Assembly: GCA_944325945.1 (NCBI GenBank)
Contig: CALVBW010000018.1
Location: forward strand, 44,022 to 108,021
Source: Candidatus Gastranaerophilales bacterium
GTDB taxonomy: Bacteria > Cyanobacteriota > Vampirovibrionia > Gastranaerophilales > Gastranaerophilaceae
Direction: 5' to 3'
Length of the DNA stretch: 64,000 nt
This document shows positions 27,931-36,171 of the stretch, in pieces. How positions within the stretch are numbered: position 1 is the stretch's first letter; every line of letters starts with the position of its first letter. The notes beneath the pieces were generated by a model that worked only from the letters and a program-made list of their open reading frames with translations, made no database searches and was not told the origin of the DNA. A program made the position numbers and the translations under genes.

Positions 27931-27966
27931 AAAAAAAAACGGCAGCAATTGCTGCCGTTTTTTTTT
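27931..27966. terminator. Bidirectional terminator between the uvrA operon and tsf
   Basis: Run of nine As, ACGGCAGCAATTGCTGCCGT, then a T run. Works in both directions between convergent genes. Confidence 0.9.
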
Positions 27967-27979
27967 ATTTAAGTTTTGA

Positions 27980-28843
27980 TTAACCTTTCATCTGGTTCAT
28001 AACTTCTTCTGCAAAGTTGTCCTGACGTTTTTCCAAGCCTTCGCCAAGAGTGTATCTTGTGAATGCCTTTATTGTCAATTTGCCTTCAATTAACTGTTGA
28101 ATTGTAATATCAGGATTTTTAACAAACGGCTGTTCAAGAAGAACACGTGATGCCATAAGTTTGTTTACACGACCTTCAACGATTTTTCCTCTGATTGCTT
28201 CAGGTTTTTTCTGAATATCTTCTTTACCCATTTCAATTCTTGTTTCTTCATCAATAACTGATTGGGGGATTTCTTCTCTTGAAATAAATTCAGGAGCGTT
28301 TGATGCGATGTGTAAGCAAATATCGTTCATTAATTCAGCATCATTTTTGTCAGTGTTTAAAAGAACACCGATTTTGCCGTTATGAATATATGTAGCAACG
28401 TTACCTTCATAACGTACAAATCTTCTGAAAGTAATTTTTTCGCCTATAGAAGCGATTTTTTCTTTAATTACGTCAGAAATAGTTTTGCCGCATTTGGGGC
28501 ATGTTGAATTAACAAAAGTATCAACATCAGCCGGATTTGATTCGGCAACAGCCTGAGCTAAGCAATTAGCCAGTTCTTTGAATTCGGCATTTTTAGCAAC
28601 AAAATCAGTTTCGCAATTAACTTCAACCATAGCGCCGACTTTGTCGTCAACATAAGAAGCTACCAAACCTTCTGCAGCAATTCTGCCCATTTTTTTGTCA
28701 GCAGATGCCATGCCTTTTTGGCGGAGAACTTCCATTGCTTTTTCCATATCACCGTCAACTTCAACGAGTGCTTTTTTGGCATCCATCATGCCTGCACCGG
28801 TTTTATCACGGAGTTCTTTTACCATTTGAGCTGTAATATTCAT
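27980..28843 (-). CDS. tsf: Elongation factor Ts
   Basis: Guanine-nucleotide exchange factor for EF-Tu. N-terminal UBA-like domain with LRDKTGAGMMDAKKAL, then VEVNCETDFVAKN, the classic EF-Ts stretch, and a C-terminal core with EQPFVKNPDITIQQL. Residues about 111-117 contain CPKCGK, a CxxC pair not typical of E. coli EF-Ts. Length 287. Follows rpsB with a hairpin in between. Confidence 0.97.
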   Translation of the reverse strand: MNITAQMVKELRDKTGAGMMDAKKALVEVDGDMEKAMEVLRQKGMASADKKMGRIAAEGLVASYVDDKVGAMVEVNCETDFVAKNAEFKELANCLAQAVAESNPADVDTFVNSTCPKCGKTISDVIKEKIASIGEKITFRRFVRYEGNVATYIHNGKIGVLLNTDKNDAELMNDICLHIASNAPEFISREEIPQSVIDEETRIEMGKEDIQKKPEAIRGKIVEGRVNKLMASRVLLEQPFVKNPDITIQQLIEGKLTIKAFTRYTLGEGLEKRQDNFAEEVMNQMKG

Positions 28844-28867
28844 TTAATTCTCTCCTTTTTTCATAAA

Positions 28868-28892
28868 AACCATAGGCTAAAAGCCTATGGTT
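28868..28892 (-). terminator. Hairpin in the rpsB-tsf intergenic gap
   Basis: CCATAGGC and GCCTATGG pair around five bases and are followed in the direction of transcription by TTTTT. Likely an attenuator that sets the rpsB to tsf ratio. Confidence 0.7.
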
Positions 28893-28904
28893 AAAATTTA
28901 GTAA

Positions 28905-29696
28905 TTATTCAGCTTTTTCAGCAGCGGTTTCAGATTTAACTTCTTCTGCTGAAACGCCTGCATCTTCAGCTTTAATTTCTTCAATTTTAGCTTTTTGATT
29001 TGCGTTGTTTTCTCTTAATTGTTTGCCTTCCAAAACAGCATCAGCCAATTTAGAAGTAATCAATTTAATTGATCTTATCGCATCATCATTGCCGGGGATA
29101 ATGTAATCAATGCCATCCGGATCAGCGTTTGTATCTGCCAGGCAGATTACGGGGATACCTAATTTATTGGCTTCTTTGATAGCAATATCTTCTTTTTTCT
29201 GGTCAACGATAAAGATTAAGTCAGGCAAGCCTCTCATATCTTTAATACCGCCTAAAGTTTTGCTCAATTTATTTAATTGGCGATTTAACTGAGCGATTTC
29301 TTTTTTAGGAAGTTTTTCAGCGTGACCTGAAGAGATGAAGTCTTCAATTTCTCTTAATTTGTTGACTCTTGAGCGGATAGTATCAAAGTTAGTCAGCATA
29401 CCGCCGAGCCATCTTCTGTTAATATAGTAAGCACCGGATCTTTGTGCTTCTTCAGCAACAACTTCTGCCGCCTGTTTTTTTGTACCTACAAATAATACGT
29501 TTTTATTGCGTGCTGCAAATTCTCTAACGATTGCATAAGCCTGATCCAAAAGGTCAGTTGTTTTACGCAAATCAATAACGTAAATTCCGTTTCTTGCACC
29601 GTAAATATACGGTTTCATTTTAGGGTTCCATCTTTGTGTCTGGTGTCCGAAGTGTACACCTGCTTCCAAAAGTTCAATCATAGATGCTGTTGGCAT
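28905..29696 (-). CDS. rpsB: 30S ribosomal protein S2
   Basis: Signatures: [53 protein letters not shown] and [28 protein letters not shown]. The C-terminal 35 residues are an Ala/Glu-rich tail. Length 263. Start ATG is preceded by AAGGAG. First gene of rpsB-tsf, with a long structured leader. Confidence 0.97.
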   Translation of the reverse strand: MPTASMIELLEAGVHFGHQTQRWNPKMKPYIYGARNGIYVIDLRKTTDLLDQAYAIVREFAARNKNVLFVGTKKQAAEVVAEEAQRSGAYYINRRWLGGMLTNFDTIRSRVNKLREIEDFISSGHAEKLPKKEIAQLNRQLNKLSKTLGGIKDMRGLPDLIFIVDQKKEDIAIKEANKLGIPVICLADTNADPDGIDYIIPGNDDAIRSIKLITSKLADAVLEGKQLRENNANQKAKIEEIKAEDAGVSAEEVKSETAAEKAE

Positions 29697-29830
29697 CGGT
29701 TTTCTCCTTATGTTTAATGTATTGTACTACGGGTTATACTGTCCCATCCGTTGCGGTTTTGTGTGAGAGCTTTTATCAGGCGAGGTCTCATTTTTGCCGC
29801 GGACTAGGGCGAACCTATCGGACTAGTGTA
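29697..29830 (-). promoter_or_regulatory. Long 5' leader of rpsB
   Basis: About 130 bases separate the predicted promoter from rpsB. The leader has two direct copies of CTAGTCCG 18 bases apart and GC-richer segments than the region. S2 is known to regulate its own operon through the leader in other bacteria; a matching structure is inferred, not demonstrated. Confidence 0.45.
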
Positions 29831-29833
29831 ACC

Positions 29834-29863
29834 AAATACAGCATATTATAAACATGCTGTATT
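29834..29863 (-). promoter_or_regulatory. Palindrome containing the rpsB -10 box
   Basis: AAATACAGCAT and ATGCTGTATTT form a perfect 11-base inverted repeat; the eight-base centre holds TATAAT on the minus strand (29845-29850). A repressor binding this palindrome would cover the -10. No good -35 is seen. Confidence 0.5.
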
Positions 29864-29959
29864 TGCAAATATTTTTATACTTTTGTTAAATAAAAACGGA
29901 CCCTCCCCATAAAAGTCAAGTCCGGTATTAAGGATTTACATTAGATTTATTGTCGAAAA

Positions 29960-30493
29960 TTAGTATTCAATTCCCTGTCTTGCCATGACACCCATATCAA
30001 AGTAGTGTTTGATAGGTTTCATTTCTGTTACGAGGTGAGCCATAGCTTTTAATTCAGGGTGTGCGTAGCGTCCGGTTAATACGATTTCGAGGTTGTCAGG
30101 TTTATGTAAAAGTGCTTCTTTTACATCTGATACCTTAATCATATTCATCGCGGTACAAATATTTATTTCATCCAGAATAATTAATTGATATTCGCCTGAA
30201 CTGATAGCTTTTTTAGCAAATTCCCAGCCGCGTTTAGCTTCTTTGTAGTCATCCATACAAACGTTATGTGAATAGCATACTCTGTCCATACCAAATTGAA
30301 CAACATCCAGATTCGGCAAAAATTTTGAACATGACACTATTTCACCGTAAGAAGTTGCGCTATCGCCTTTAGTGAATTGAATAATAAGAACTTTCCATCC
30401 ATGTCCCAAAGCTCTCAATGCCAGACCTAATGAGGCGGTAGTTTTTCCTTTTCCGTCTCCCGTATAAATTTGTATGTACCCATGTTGTAACAC
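29960..30493 (-). CDS. cobO: Cob(I)yrinic acid a,c-diamide adenosyltransferase (first copy)
   Basis: CobO/BtuR family: P-loop YTGDGKGKTTASLGLALRALG at residues about 9-29, VLIIQFTKG, the LIILDEINIC Walker B region, VLTGRYAHP and the C-terminal EMKPIKHYFDMGVMARQGIEY. Adds the adenosyl group to corrinoids. GTG 30493 is chosen since GGAGG sits nine bases before it. A second, diverged copy is at 39797. No other cobalamin gene is in the window. Confidence 0.93.
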   Translation of the reverse strand: MLQHGYIQIYTGDGKGKTTASLGLALRALGHGWKVLIIQFTKGDSATSYGEIVSCSKFLPNLDVVQFGMDRVCYSHNVCMDDYKEAKRGWEFAKKAISSGEYQLIILDEINICTAMNMIKVSDVKEALLHKPDNLEIVLTGRYAHPELKAMAHLVTEMKPIKHYFDMGVMARQGIEY

Positions 30494-30973
30494 TACCAAT
30501 AACCTCCAAGATTATAAAGACTATAAACTCTATCCATATTTTAAACGATTCTAAAATGGATTTAATCGTTCTTTGGATGGATTAATTGCGGAGTAAATAG
30601 AAACCTCAAAATGTTTCTGTTAAACTTCCCAAATCCCCATTCCCAAGATTTGTATATTCATCATAGGATAAATTTTAAAAAAATAAAGGGGTTTTACCTT
30701 TTCCATGCCAAAGTCGTTACATAATATTTTTTAACAATTCCAAAAACAAACATTTCGGGCGGATTTGTGATAAAAAAAATTTTTATCGAAAATTTTACAA
30801 TTAAAACCTTAATTATTCTTAAAAATCTATTGCAAAGTTTGAAAGAAGTCTTGCCCGGCGGATTATGCCGGATTATAAAAATATGAATTTTTTTAACATA
30901 AAGTTTGATTTTGTATAAATAAAGGGAATAATAAATTTATAAGATTGAAATGTTATATAAAGTATTAATTTTT
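30494..30973. other. Non-coding stretch upstream of the 31055 gene
   Basis: AT-rich, no plausible ORF. Contains a small hairpin CCGGC/GCCGG near 30853-30869 and a low-complexity hairpin GATAAAAA/TTTTTATC near 30769-30787. I looked for a cobalamin riboswitch next to cobO and did not see its conserved boxes. Confidence 0.5.
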
Positions 30974-31025
30974 GTAACGAATTCAGACATGCTTGAAATC
31001 CAGCTAAAAATAAAGTTTTTATTAA
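30974..31025 (+). promoter_or_regulatory. Three-box promoter, first copy
   Basis: GTAACGAATT at 30974, TTGAAATC at 30993, a 14-base spacer, then GTTTTTATTA at 31015. Start of box 1 to start of box 3 is 41 bases, and box 3 lies 40 bases before the ATG. The same spacing is found at 32101 and 42325. Confidence 0.7.
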
Positions 31026-31054
31026 TATATAAATAAAATGATAGAGAGTTAAAT

Positions 31055-31876
31055 ATGGCAGAAACCAACAACAAGAAAAACAGGGTAAATCCCGGTTTAG
31101 TGCGAAGTGAATCAGATTACAAACGTTCAAAGGCGGCAATGTATTCAAACCCGACAAAACAAGCGGCGTCTGTTGCCTTGCCTGTTACAGAAAAAGAAAC
31201 CAAGTTTGCGGAAATGTATGCAGAGTCTCTTAAACTCAGCTGGTTGCCAATGACAACGGAAGATATTGTAATTGAAGTTCAAGTACCTGAACAACCTAAA
31301 GTTAAGAAAGACACACCTAAACACAAGACCAAATTTGAAAATGTTAAGGCAGAACCTGTTAAGAAAACAGAAAAAGCCAAGAAATCCGAGCCTGATGAAA
31401 TGGAAATTCTTATGGCTAACGCTGAAATGGTTAAAGAAGCTCCGCAAGTGAAAGAAACATTTACCGAACATATTGAAATTGTGGATCTTCCGAAACCGGA
31501 AATTACACAGGAAAGCAATGTTTTTGAATCAATTAATGCTATACCTGTTTCACCGGAGGTAAAAACTGACAGTGCAGCTGATCGTAGCAAGTTAAATGCA
31601 ACAAAACCGTATATGAAAATTGATAAAATTGAAGTCAGAAAAACAGTAAATTCAGATGGTGAAACTGTTTATAAAATTGGTAAAGAAATTATGAACAGTG
31701 AACAGTTTGATATTTATATGCAGGGTATTTACGGTAAGATATTATCTTCAGATTGCAGACATATTGAGTTTGAAGATTCTACGAGTTATAAACTTCAACG
31801 CGATGGTTTTTATAAAGATACCGGCGGTAATTTGATATCAGCTGATGATTTGATAGCAATATTGAGTACAAAATAA
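31055..31876 (+). CDS. Lys/Glu-rich hypothetical protein, 273 aa
   Basis: Not recognised. No signal peptide or membrane helix. Residues 1-60 are basic and polar, residues about 75-190 are a low-complexity Lys/Glu/Pro stretch likely to be disordered, and residues about 195-273 form a compact domain (KPYMKIDKIEVRKTVN, DIYMQGIYGKIL, ending SADDLIAILSTK). Stands alone with its own promoter and terminator. Shares its promoter type with the 32184 and 42408 genes, so the three are probably expressed together. Confidence 0.6.
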   Translation: MAETNNKKNRVNPGLVRSESDYKRSKAAMYSNPTKQAASVALPVTEKETKFAEMYAESLKLSWLPMTTEDIVIEVQVPEQPKVKKDTPKHKTKFENVKAEPVKKTEKAKKSEPDEMEILMANAEMVKEAPQVKETFTEHIEIVDLPKPEITQESNVFESINAIPVSPEVKTDSAADRSKLNATKPYMKIDKIEVRKTVNSDGETVYKIGKEIMNSEQFDIYMQGIYGKILSSDCRHIEFEDSTSYKLQRDGFYKDTGGNLISADDLIAILSTK

Positions 31877-31878
31877 TA

Positions 31879-31912
31879 AAAATAAAGCCCTGATTTCAGG
31901 GCTTTATTTTTT
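31879..31912 (+). terminator. Terminator of the 31055 gene
   Basis: AAAATAAAGCCCTGA pairs with TCAGGGCTTTATTTT, followed by Ts. Confidence 0.9.
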
Positions 31913-32059
31913 ATATGTCTCCAGAATTTGATAAAAACCTGATACATCATCCTGAAGGTAAAGCCCGAAAGATCTCAAGAAAAATTCCAAGATTCGTCAT
32001 AAGAGTTATTTGAATAAATATCACCAAAAACGGGAATAAATTAATTAGGTCGAAATAGC

Positions 32060-32085
32060 GAAAAGCCATGTGCTGCATGGTTTTT
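32060..32085 (+). other. Hairpin upstream of the second three-box promoter
   Basis: AAAAGCCATG, tgctg, CATGGTTTTT: a short stem with a T run 16 bases before the second GTAACGAATT box. The gap 31913-32100 shows no ORF. Confidence 0.4.
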
Positions 32086-32100
32086 GACATGTTAATTTTT

Positions 32101-32152
32101 GTAACGAATTAATCAAATTGTGAAATCGGAGGAGTTCTCAAGTTTTTATATA
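32101..32152 (+). promoter_or_regulatory. Three-box promoter, second copy
   Basis: GTAACGAATT at 32101, GTGAAATC at 32120, 14 bases, then GTTTTTATATA at 32142. Box 1 to box 3 distance is 41, box 3 to ATG 42. Confidence 0.7.
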
Positions 32153-32183
32153 TTTAAGGTATTAAAAATGAGAGAGCAGAGAT

Positions 32184-33746
32184 ATGACTGATGCCGGTAT
32201 TCAAAAATTTAATCGTCCGCTAGGGTCACTGAGTTCGTCTAAGATAAAAGGCGGCAAAGTTATGTCGCAGCATAGAACCAGTTTTAATCCTTCTGCTCAT
32301 TATGATAATGAAGCTGTACGAAATAGAAATTTACATGATTCTGCAAATATATTTGCAGGCAGGATTAATATTCGTAGCATGGGGTATTCCGGACCAGTAC
32401 CAACAACAGCTAATAGTGGTATGGATGATTTAGCAAAAGCAATGGCTTATGCGCAGTTGGGACTGCCGGCAGGGCAGACACTCGCAGGACTAACAAAAGG
32501 TATTGTAGGTCTGTTTAAAAATTCAGACGGCGGTGCCGGAGGAATTTCCGGTGGTAAAGGCGGAGAAAATCCGGTAAATTCCGCAACTATTAATGCAATG
32601 AAGAGTGCAACAACGTCAGTTGATTTGCGTGCTGCTATAAACAGTGCTAATACACAGGCGTCAACACTTGCATCCCAAATACAAACTATCGAAGCTGAAC
32701 TTCCCGGTTTGAAAGAAGCTGCAGATGCCGCTCAAACTAAAATTAATGATTTGAATAAACAGATTACGGAGCAAACTGCTGCCGTTGACAAGCAGGAAGC
32801 AGATGTAAAAGCCAAAGAAAAAACAAAGACAAAAGCTCAAGAAGATAAGAATAATGCAGAAACAAGACTGCAGAGTGCTGATTCAAATTATGCAACAGCG
32901 GTTACTAACTATACAACTGCACAAAATGCAACTAAAGCTGCTGAATCTGCGTTAAGTTCGGCTGAAGCTACATTAAAAAGTACAAGCCCGCTCAATCCGG
33001 ATGGTAGCACTAATCCTGCATATGCAAAAGCACAAATAGCTGTATCGCAGGCTAAAGCAAAACTTTCAGAAGCAAAAATGCAAGAAAGAGAAGCGTTACA
33101 AGCAAAAGAAGAAGCATATAACAATCTTGGAGAAGCAAAAGAAAGAGCAACTCAGGCAGAAACAGCTTATAACAAGGCAACACAAGAGCTTGAAACTGCT
33201 GAACAAGAGTATAATTCTGCAAAAGCAGAATTAGATAAAATGCAGGAAGAACTTGATAAACTCTCCGAGCAAAGGGCGGAACAGCAAAAAGCTGTAACAG
33301 CTTATGAAAATAAACAAAAAGAATTAACGGATAAGAAAACGGAACTTGCTGCGATCAAGGCAGAAATTCCAACACAACAGACACGTCTTGCGGAGCTTGA
33401 AAAGGCAGAAGAAGCTAAAATAGGTACTATTGACGGTCAAATTGGCGGCTATCAAAGTGAGATTGACGGCAGAATTGATCAAATGGATTTGTCTGACGGT
33501 GTTAATACAATCAAAGAAAGACGATTGCAGCGTCGTAATGAAAAAGATCTTGACTCAATAAGCAATCTTGCATCTCAGCGACTTTCGGCTTTAGATTTAT
33601 TTAATGATTCTAAAAATGCAGCTATAAAGGATGCAAAAACCAATGGCGAAACGACTTATCAAGGTGTTAAATTAACTTACGAAAACGGCACATTTACATA
33701 TAATGGCAAAACATTTACAGAGGAAGAAATAGCTGCTAATTTGTAA
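32184..33746 (+). CDS. Long coiled-coil protein with Ala/Glu/Lys repeats, 520 aa
   Basis: Residues 1-85 are polar with few helices, 86-135 contain a glycine-rich stretch (GGAGGISGGKGGEN), and about 150-430 are a near-continuous coiled coil rich in Ala, Glu, Gln and Lys. The C-terminal 60 residues end with a beta-like segment (VKLTYENGTFTYNGKTFTEEE). No signal peptide. Filament or scaffold proteins look like this; the family is not recognised. ATG 32184 follows GAGAG. The ATG at 32168 gives only a seven-codon ORF that overlaps it. Confidence 0.6.
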   Translation: MTDAGIQKFNRPLGSLSSSKIKGGKVMSQHRTSFNPSAHYDNEAVRNRNLHDSANIFAGRINIRSMGYSGPVPTTANSGMDDLAKAMAYAQLGLPAGQTLAGLTKGIVGLFKNSDGGAGGISGGKGGENPVNSATINAMKSATTSVDLRAAINSANTQASTLASQIQTIEAELPGLKEAADAAQTKINDLNKQITEQTAAVDKQEADVKAKEKTKTKAQEDKNNAETRLQSADSNYATAVTNYTTAQNATKAAESALSSAEATLKSTSPLNPDGSTNPAYAKAQIAVSQAKAKLSEAKMQEREALQAKEEAYNNLGEAKERATQAETAYNKATQELETAEQEYNSAKAELDKMQEELDKLSEQRAEQQKAVTAYENKQKELTDKKTELAAIKAEIPTQQTRLAELEKAEEAKIGTIDGQIGGYQSEIDGRIDQMDLSDGVNTIKERRLQRRNEKDLDSISNLASQRLSALDLFNDSKNAAIKDAKTNGETTYQGVKLTYENGTFTYNGKTFTEEEIAANL

Positions 33747-33828
33747 CGTAAGTTAATTTTAATTACAAGACACTTTACATTTCAGGTTTATTATTTTATA
33801 ATAATTTCATAGCAGTATTGCAAAAGAC

Positions 33829-33856
33829 AAAAGAACGGGAACCCCCGTTCTTTTTC
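33829..33856 (+). terminator. Terminator before rimP
   Basis: AAAGAACGGG, short loop, CCCGTTCTTTTTC. Confidence 0.8.
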
Positions 33857-33879
33857 TTTCAGGAAAGGTAGTGTGAATT

Positions 33880-34365
33880 ATGGCAAAACAGGATATTAAC
33901 AGGCATGAAATTATTGAGAAGATTACACCGTTAATTGAAAACACAGCCATGAGGTTCAACACAATACCGATTGAGATTGATTTTTCCAAGGAAAATCACA
34001 GGTGGTTCTTGAGGATTTTCTTGTATTCAAAGGAAAAGGACATCACGCTTGACGACTGCGAAAATGTTACAAGAAGTCTGAGTGACTTTTTGGACGAAAT
34101 TATACCTGTGAAATACTATCTGGAGGTTTCATCACCAGGTTTGGAGCGGAAATTCAAGTCTGAGAAAGAATTTGTGATTTTCAAAGGCAAAAGAGTAAGC
34201 ATAAAGCTTAAAAATCCATTGGAAGGTGAAACCGAAAAGGTATTTAAAGGTGAAATTTTGGACTATGACACAAATTCTGGACTTAAATTCTTCAGGTTTG
34301 ATGACGGTGAAGAACTTTTGATTCCAAAAGAAAATATCCAGTCCGCTAAGTTGTATATTGATTAA
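33880..34365 (+). CDS. rimP: Ribosome maturation factor RimP
   Basis: Needed for 30S assembly. N-terminal domain (residues 1-80) with IEIDFSKENHRWFLRIFLY, the conserved LEVSSPGLERKFKSEKEF near 86-103, and a C-terminal SH3-like domain. Length 161 is normal. Its stop TAA is also the first three bases of the IVP element, so the element begins exactly at the end of the gene. Confidence 0.93.
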   Translation: MAKQDINRHEIIEKITPLIENTAMRFNTIPIEIDFSKENHRWFLRIFLYSKEKDITLDDCENVTRSLSDFLDEIIPVKYYLEVSSPGLERKFKSEKEFVIFKGKRVSIKLKNPLEGETEKVFKGEILDYDTNSGLKFFRFDDGEELLIPKENIQSAKLYID

Positions 34366-34812
34366 GTTAATAAGTAAATAAGGGAATAAGTAAATAAGTT
34401 TTTAATAAAGAGGATATTATGTATCATACTGATTTAGAAATTTGGAAAAAATCAATAGAACTGGTTAAGATGGTATATAAATTAACAGAAAACTTTCCGG
34501 TGAAGGAACAATTTGGGCTTGTTTCTCAAATACGTAGAGCCGCTGTTTCTATTCCCTCTAATATTGCTGAAGGCAGTGCAAGAGCTTCGCATAAAGATGC
34601 CATTAGATTTGCGGATATCGCATTGGGCTCTCTTTCAGAATTGGAAACTCAATTAATTATTGCCAAAGAGTTAGATTTTGTCGACTCTGTACAACATGAA
34701 TTAGATTTATTAAAGCAGGTTAATGCTTTAGCTATGGGATTAAGAAAATATTATATTGAGCGGAGCGAATGATAAAACTTATTCCCCTATTCCCTTATTT
34801 ACTTATTAACTA
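34363..34812. mobile_element. IVP element bounded by TAAGnnnn octamer inverted repeats
   Basis: Left arm 34363-34402 is five octamers: TAAGTTAA, TAAGTAAA, TAAGGGAA, TAAGTAAA, TAAGTTTT. The right arm 34774-34812, read on the minus strand, is TAGTTAA, TAAGTAAA, TAAGGGAA, TAGGGGAA, TAAGTTTT. They enclose one four-helix-bundle ORF. The element splits rimP from nusA, usually neighbours. No transposase is present. Confidence 0.75.
34419..34772 (+). CDS. Four-helix-bundle protein (23S rRNA IVP / TIGR02436 family)
   Basis: One hundred and seventeen residues: YHTDLEIWKKSIELVKMVY, then FPVKEQFGLVSQIRRAAVSIPSNIAEGSAR, then ADIALGSLSELETQL and LLKQVNALAMGLRKYY. This is the intervening-sequence protein family, first found in 23S rRNA inserts and structurally like the Avd subunit of diversity-generating retroelements. 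Biochemical role is unknown. Here it lies in a protein operon and not in rRNA. SD AAAGAGG precedes the ATG. Confidence 0.9.
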   Translation: MYHTDLEIWKKSIELVKMVYKLTENFPVKEQFGLVSQIRRAAVSIPSNIAEGSARASHKDAIRFADIALGSLSELETQLIIAKELDFVDSVQHELDLLKQVNALAMGLRKYYIERSE

Positions 34813-34832
34813 TAAATAGAAAGGATAACACA

Positions 34833-36068
34833 ATGATCAAAATCGGAACAGCATTATTTGAAGCTTGCGAGCAGTTGGAAAGAGAAAGAGGAATTTCCAA
34901 AGACGTGATAATTGCCTCACTTTGCGACGCAATGGTAGCAGCTTACAAAAAACACATGAGAACAAAAGAAGCAACAAATATTGAAGCGATTTTGGATGAG
35001 CAGTCAGGCGAAATCGGTGTATTCAGCACAAAACTCGTTGTAGATAAAGTTGAAGATCCTGAAACCCAGATTTCACTTGCTGATGCAAAAGAAATTGACG
35101 AAGATGTTGAGCTTGACGACGAGGTTAAAATCGAAGTTACACCTGAACAATTCGGTAGAATTGCAGCTCAATCAGCTAAACAGGTTATAACTCAAAGAAT
35201 CCGTGAAGCTGAAAGAAATCTTGTTTTACAGGAATTTATGGATAAAAAAGGTACTCTTACAACAGGTATTATCCAGCGTGTCGAAAATCGTAACGTAATC
35301 GTTAATATCGGAAAAATCGACGCGATTATGCCTCAAAAAGAACAAATCCCCGGCGAATATTACAAACCCGGCAACAGAATAAGAGTTTTTGTTCTTAACG
35401 TAAAAGAAACAACAAGATTACCTCAGGTAATTGTTTCCCACGCTCACGCTGAAATCGTCAGAGAACTTTTTGAACTTGAAGTTCCTGAAATTGAAGACGG
35501 TATCGTTGAAATTAAATCAATCTCCCGTGAAGCAGGTTACAGAACCAAAATAGCAGTCTGGTCAAATGACCCTGAAGTCGACAGCGTCGGCGCCTGCATA
35601 GGACCTCGCGGAAGCCGTATTCAGACAATTGTTGGCGAACTTAAAAATGAAAAAATTGATATCGTAAGATATTCCGAAGACCCTGTTGAATATATCGTAA
35701 ACGCTTTGTCTCCGGCAAGAGTTGTGTCTGTCGATATTATGGCTGATGATGAATATGCGCATGAAGCAATGGTTGTTGTTCCAGACGATCAATTGTCGCT
35801 TGCAATCGGCAGAGAAGGTCAAAATGTTCGACTTGCTCATAAATTGACCGGCTGGAAAATAGACATTAAGAGTGTTTCCCAGATGGAAAAGGCTGAGGCT
35901 CAAAGCTTTGAAGATAATTATTCTGAAGAAGAAGTTGAAGAAACTCCTTCTGTTGATGAAGACGAACTTCAACAGGAGATTGAAGAAGAAATGAACCAGC
36001 AGGCTTATGATGAAGAAGACCTTCAGCAGGATGAACCTCAGGAAGAAGAAATTTCTGAAGAAGAATAA
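34833..36068 (+). CDS. nusA: Transcription termination/antitermination protein NusA
   Basis: N-terminal RNA polymerase-binding domain (residues 1-125), S1 domain with GTLTTGIIQRVENRNVIVNIG at about 140-160, and two KH domains with GACIGPRGSRIQTIVGEL at about 250-267 and LAIGREGQNVRLAHKLTGWKIDI at about 325-347. The last 50 residues are a Glu/Gln-rich acidic tail. Length 411 lies between the Bacillus and E. coli proteins. Separated from rimP by the IVP element. infB is not downstream; tuf follows with its own promoter. Confidence 0.95.
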   Translation: MIKIGTALFEACEQLERERGISKDVIIASLCDAMVAAYKKHMRTKEATNIEAILDEQSGEIGVFSTKLVVDKVEDPETQISLADAKEIDEDVELDDEVKIEVTPEQFGRIAAQSAKQVITQRIREAERNLVLQEFMDKKGTLTTGIIQRVENRNVIVNIGKIDAIMPQKEQIPGEYYKPGNRIRVFVLNVKETTRLPQVIVSHAHAEIVRELFELEVPEIEDGIVEIKSISREAGYRTKIAVWSNDPEVDSVGACIGPRGSRIQTIVGELKNEKIDIVRYSEDPVEYIVNALSPARVVSVDIMADDEYAHEAMVVVPDDQLSLAIGREGQNVRLAHKLTGWKIDIKSVSQMEKAEAQSFEDNYSEEEVEETPSVDEDELQQEIEEEMNQQAYDEEDLQQDEPQEEEISEEE

Positions 36069-36080
36069 TTATTGTTGTCT

Positions 36081-36111
36081 GTTGACAAAATAATTTGAGC
36101 AAATATTATAA
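36081..36111 (+). promoter_or_regulatory. Promoter of tuf
   Basis: Consensus TTGACA at 36081-36086 with TATTAT at 36103 (16-base spacer) or TATAAT at 36106 (19-base spacer). Confidence 0.75.
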
Positions 36112-36171
36112 TATTATGGCATAAAAACCAAAAATAGTAGTATATAGTAGAAAAAAAAGGAGATTAATCTC

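Noticed and set aside
30494..31054. Possible cobalamin riboswitch next to cobO
   Set aside because: No B12-box-like conserved core could be found, and the gap lies upstream of cobO only with ordinary AT-rich sequence.
32118..32130. Rex operator (TTGTGAA) in the second three-box promoter
   Set aside because: Only one half-site is present and the other two copies of the promoter do not keep it.
15503..33000. Sigma-28 control of the three-box promoter genes
   Set aside because: The boxes do not match the TAAAGTTT-N11-GCCGATAA consensus; only TAAAGTTT occurs by chance at 31011.
34363..34812. Diversity-generating retroelement, because the IVP protein resembles Avd
   Set aside because: No reverse transcriptase, template repeat or variable target gene is present in the window.
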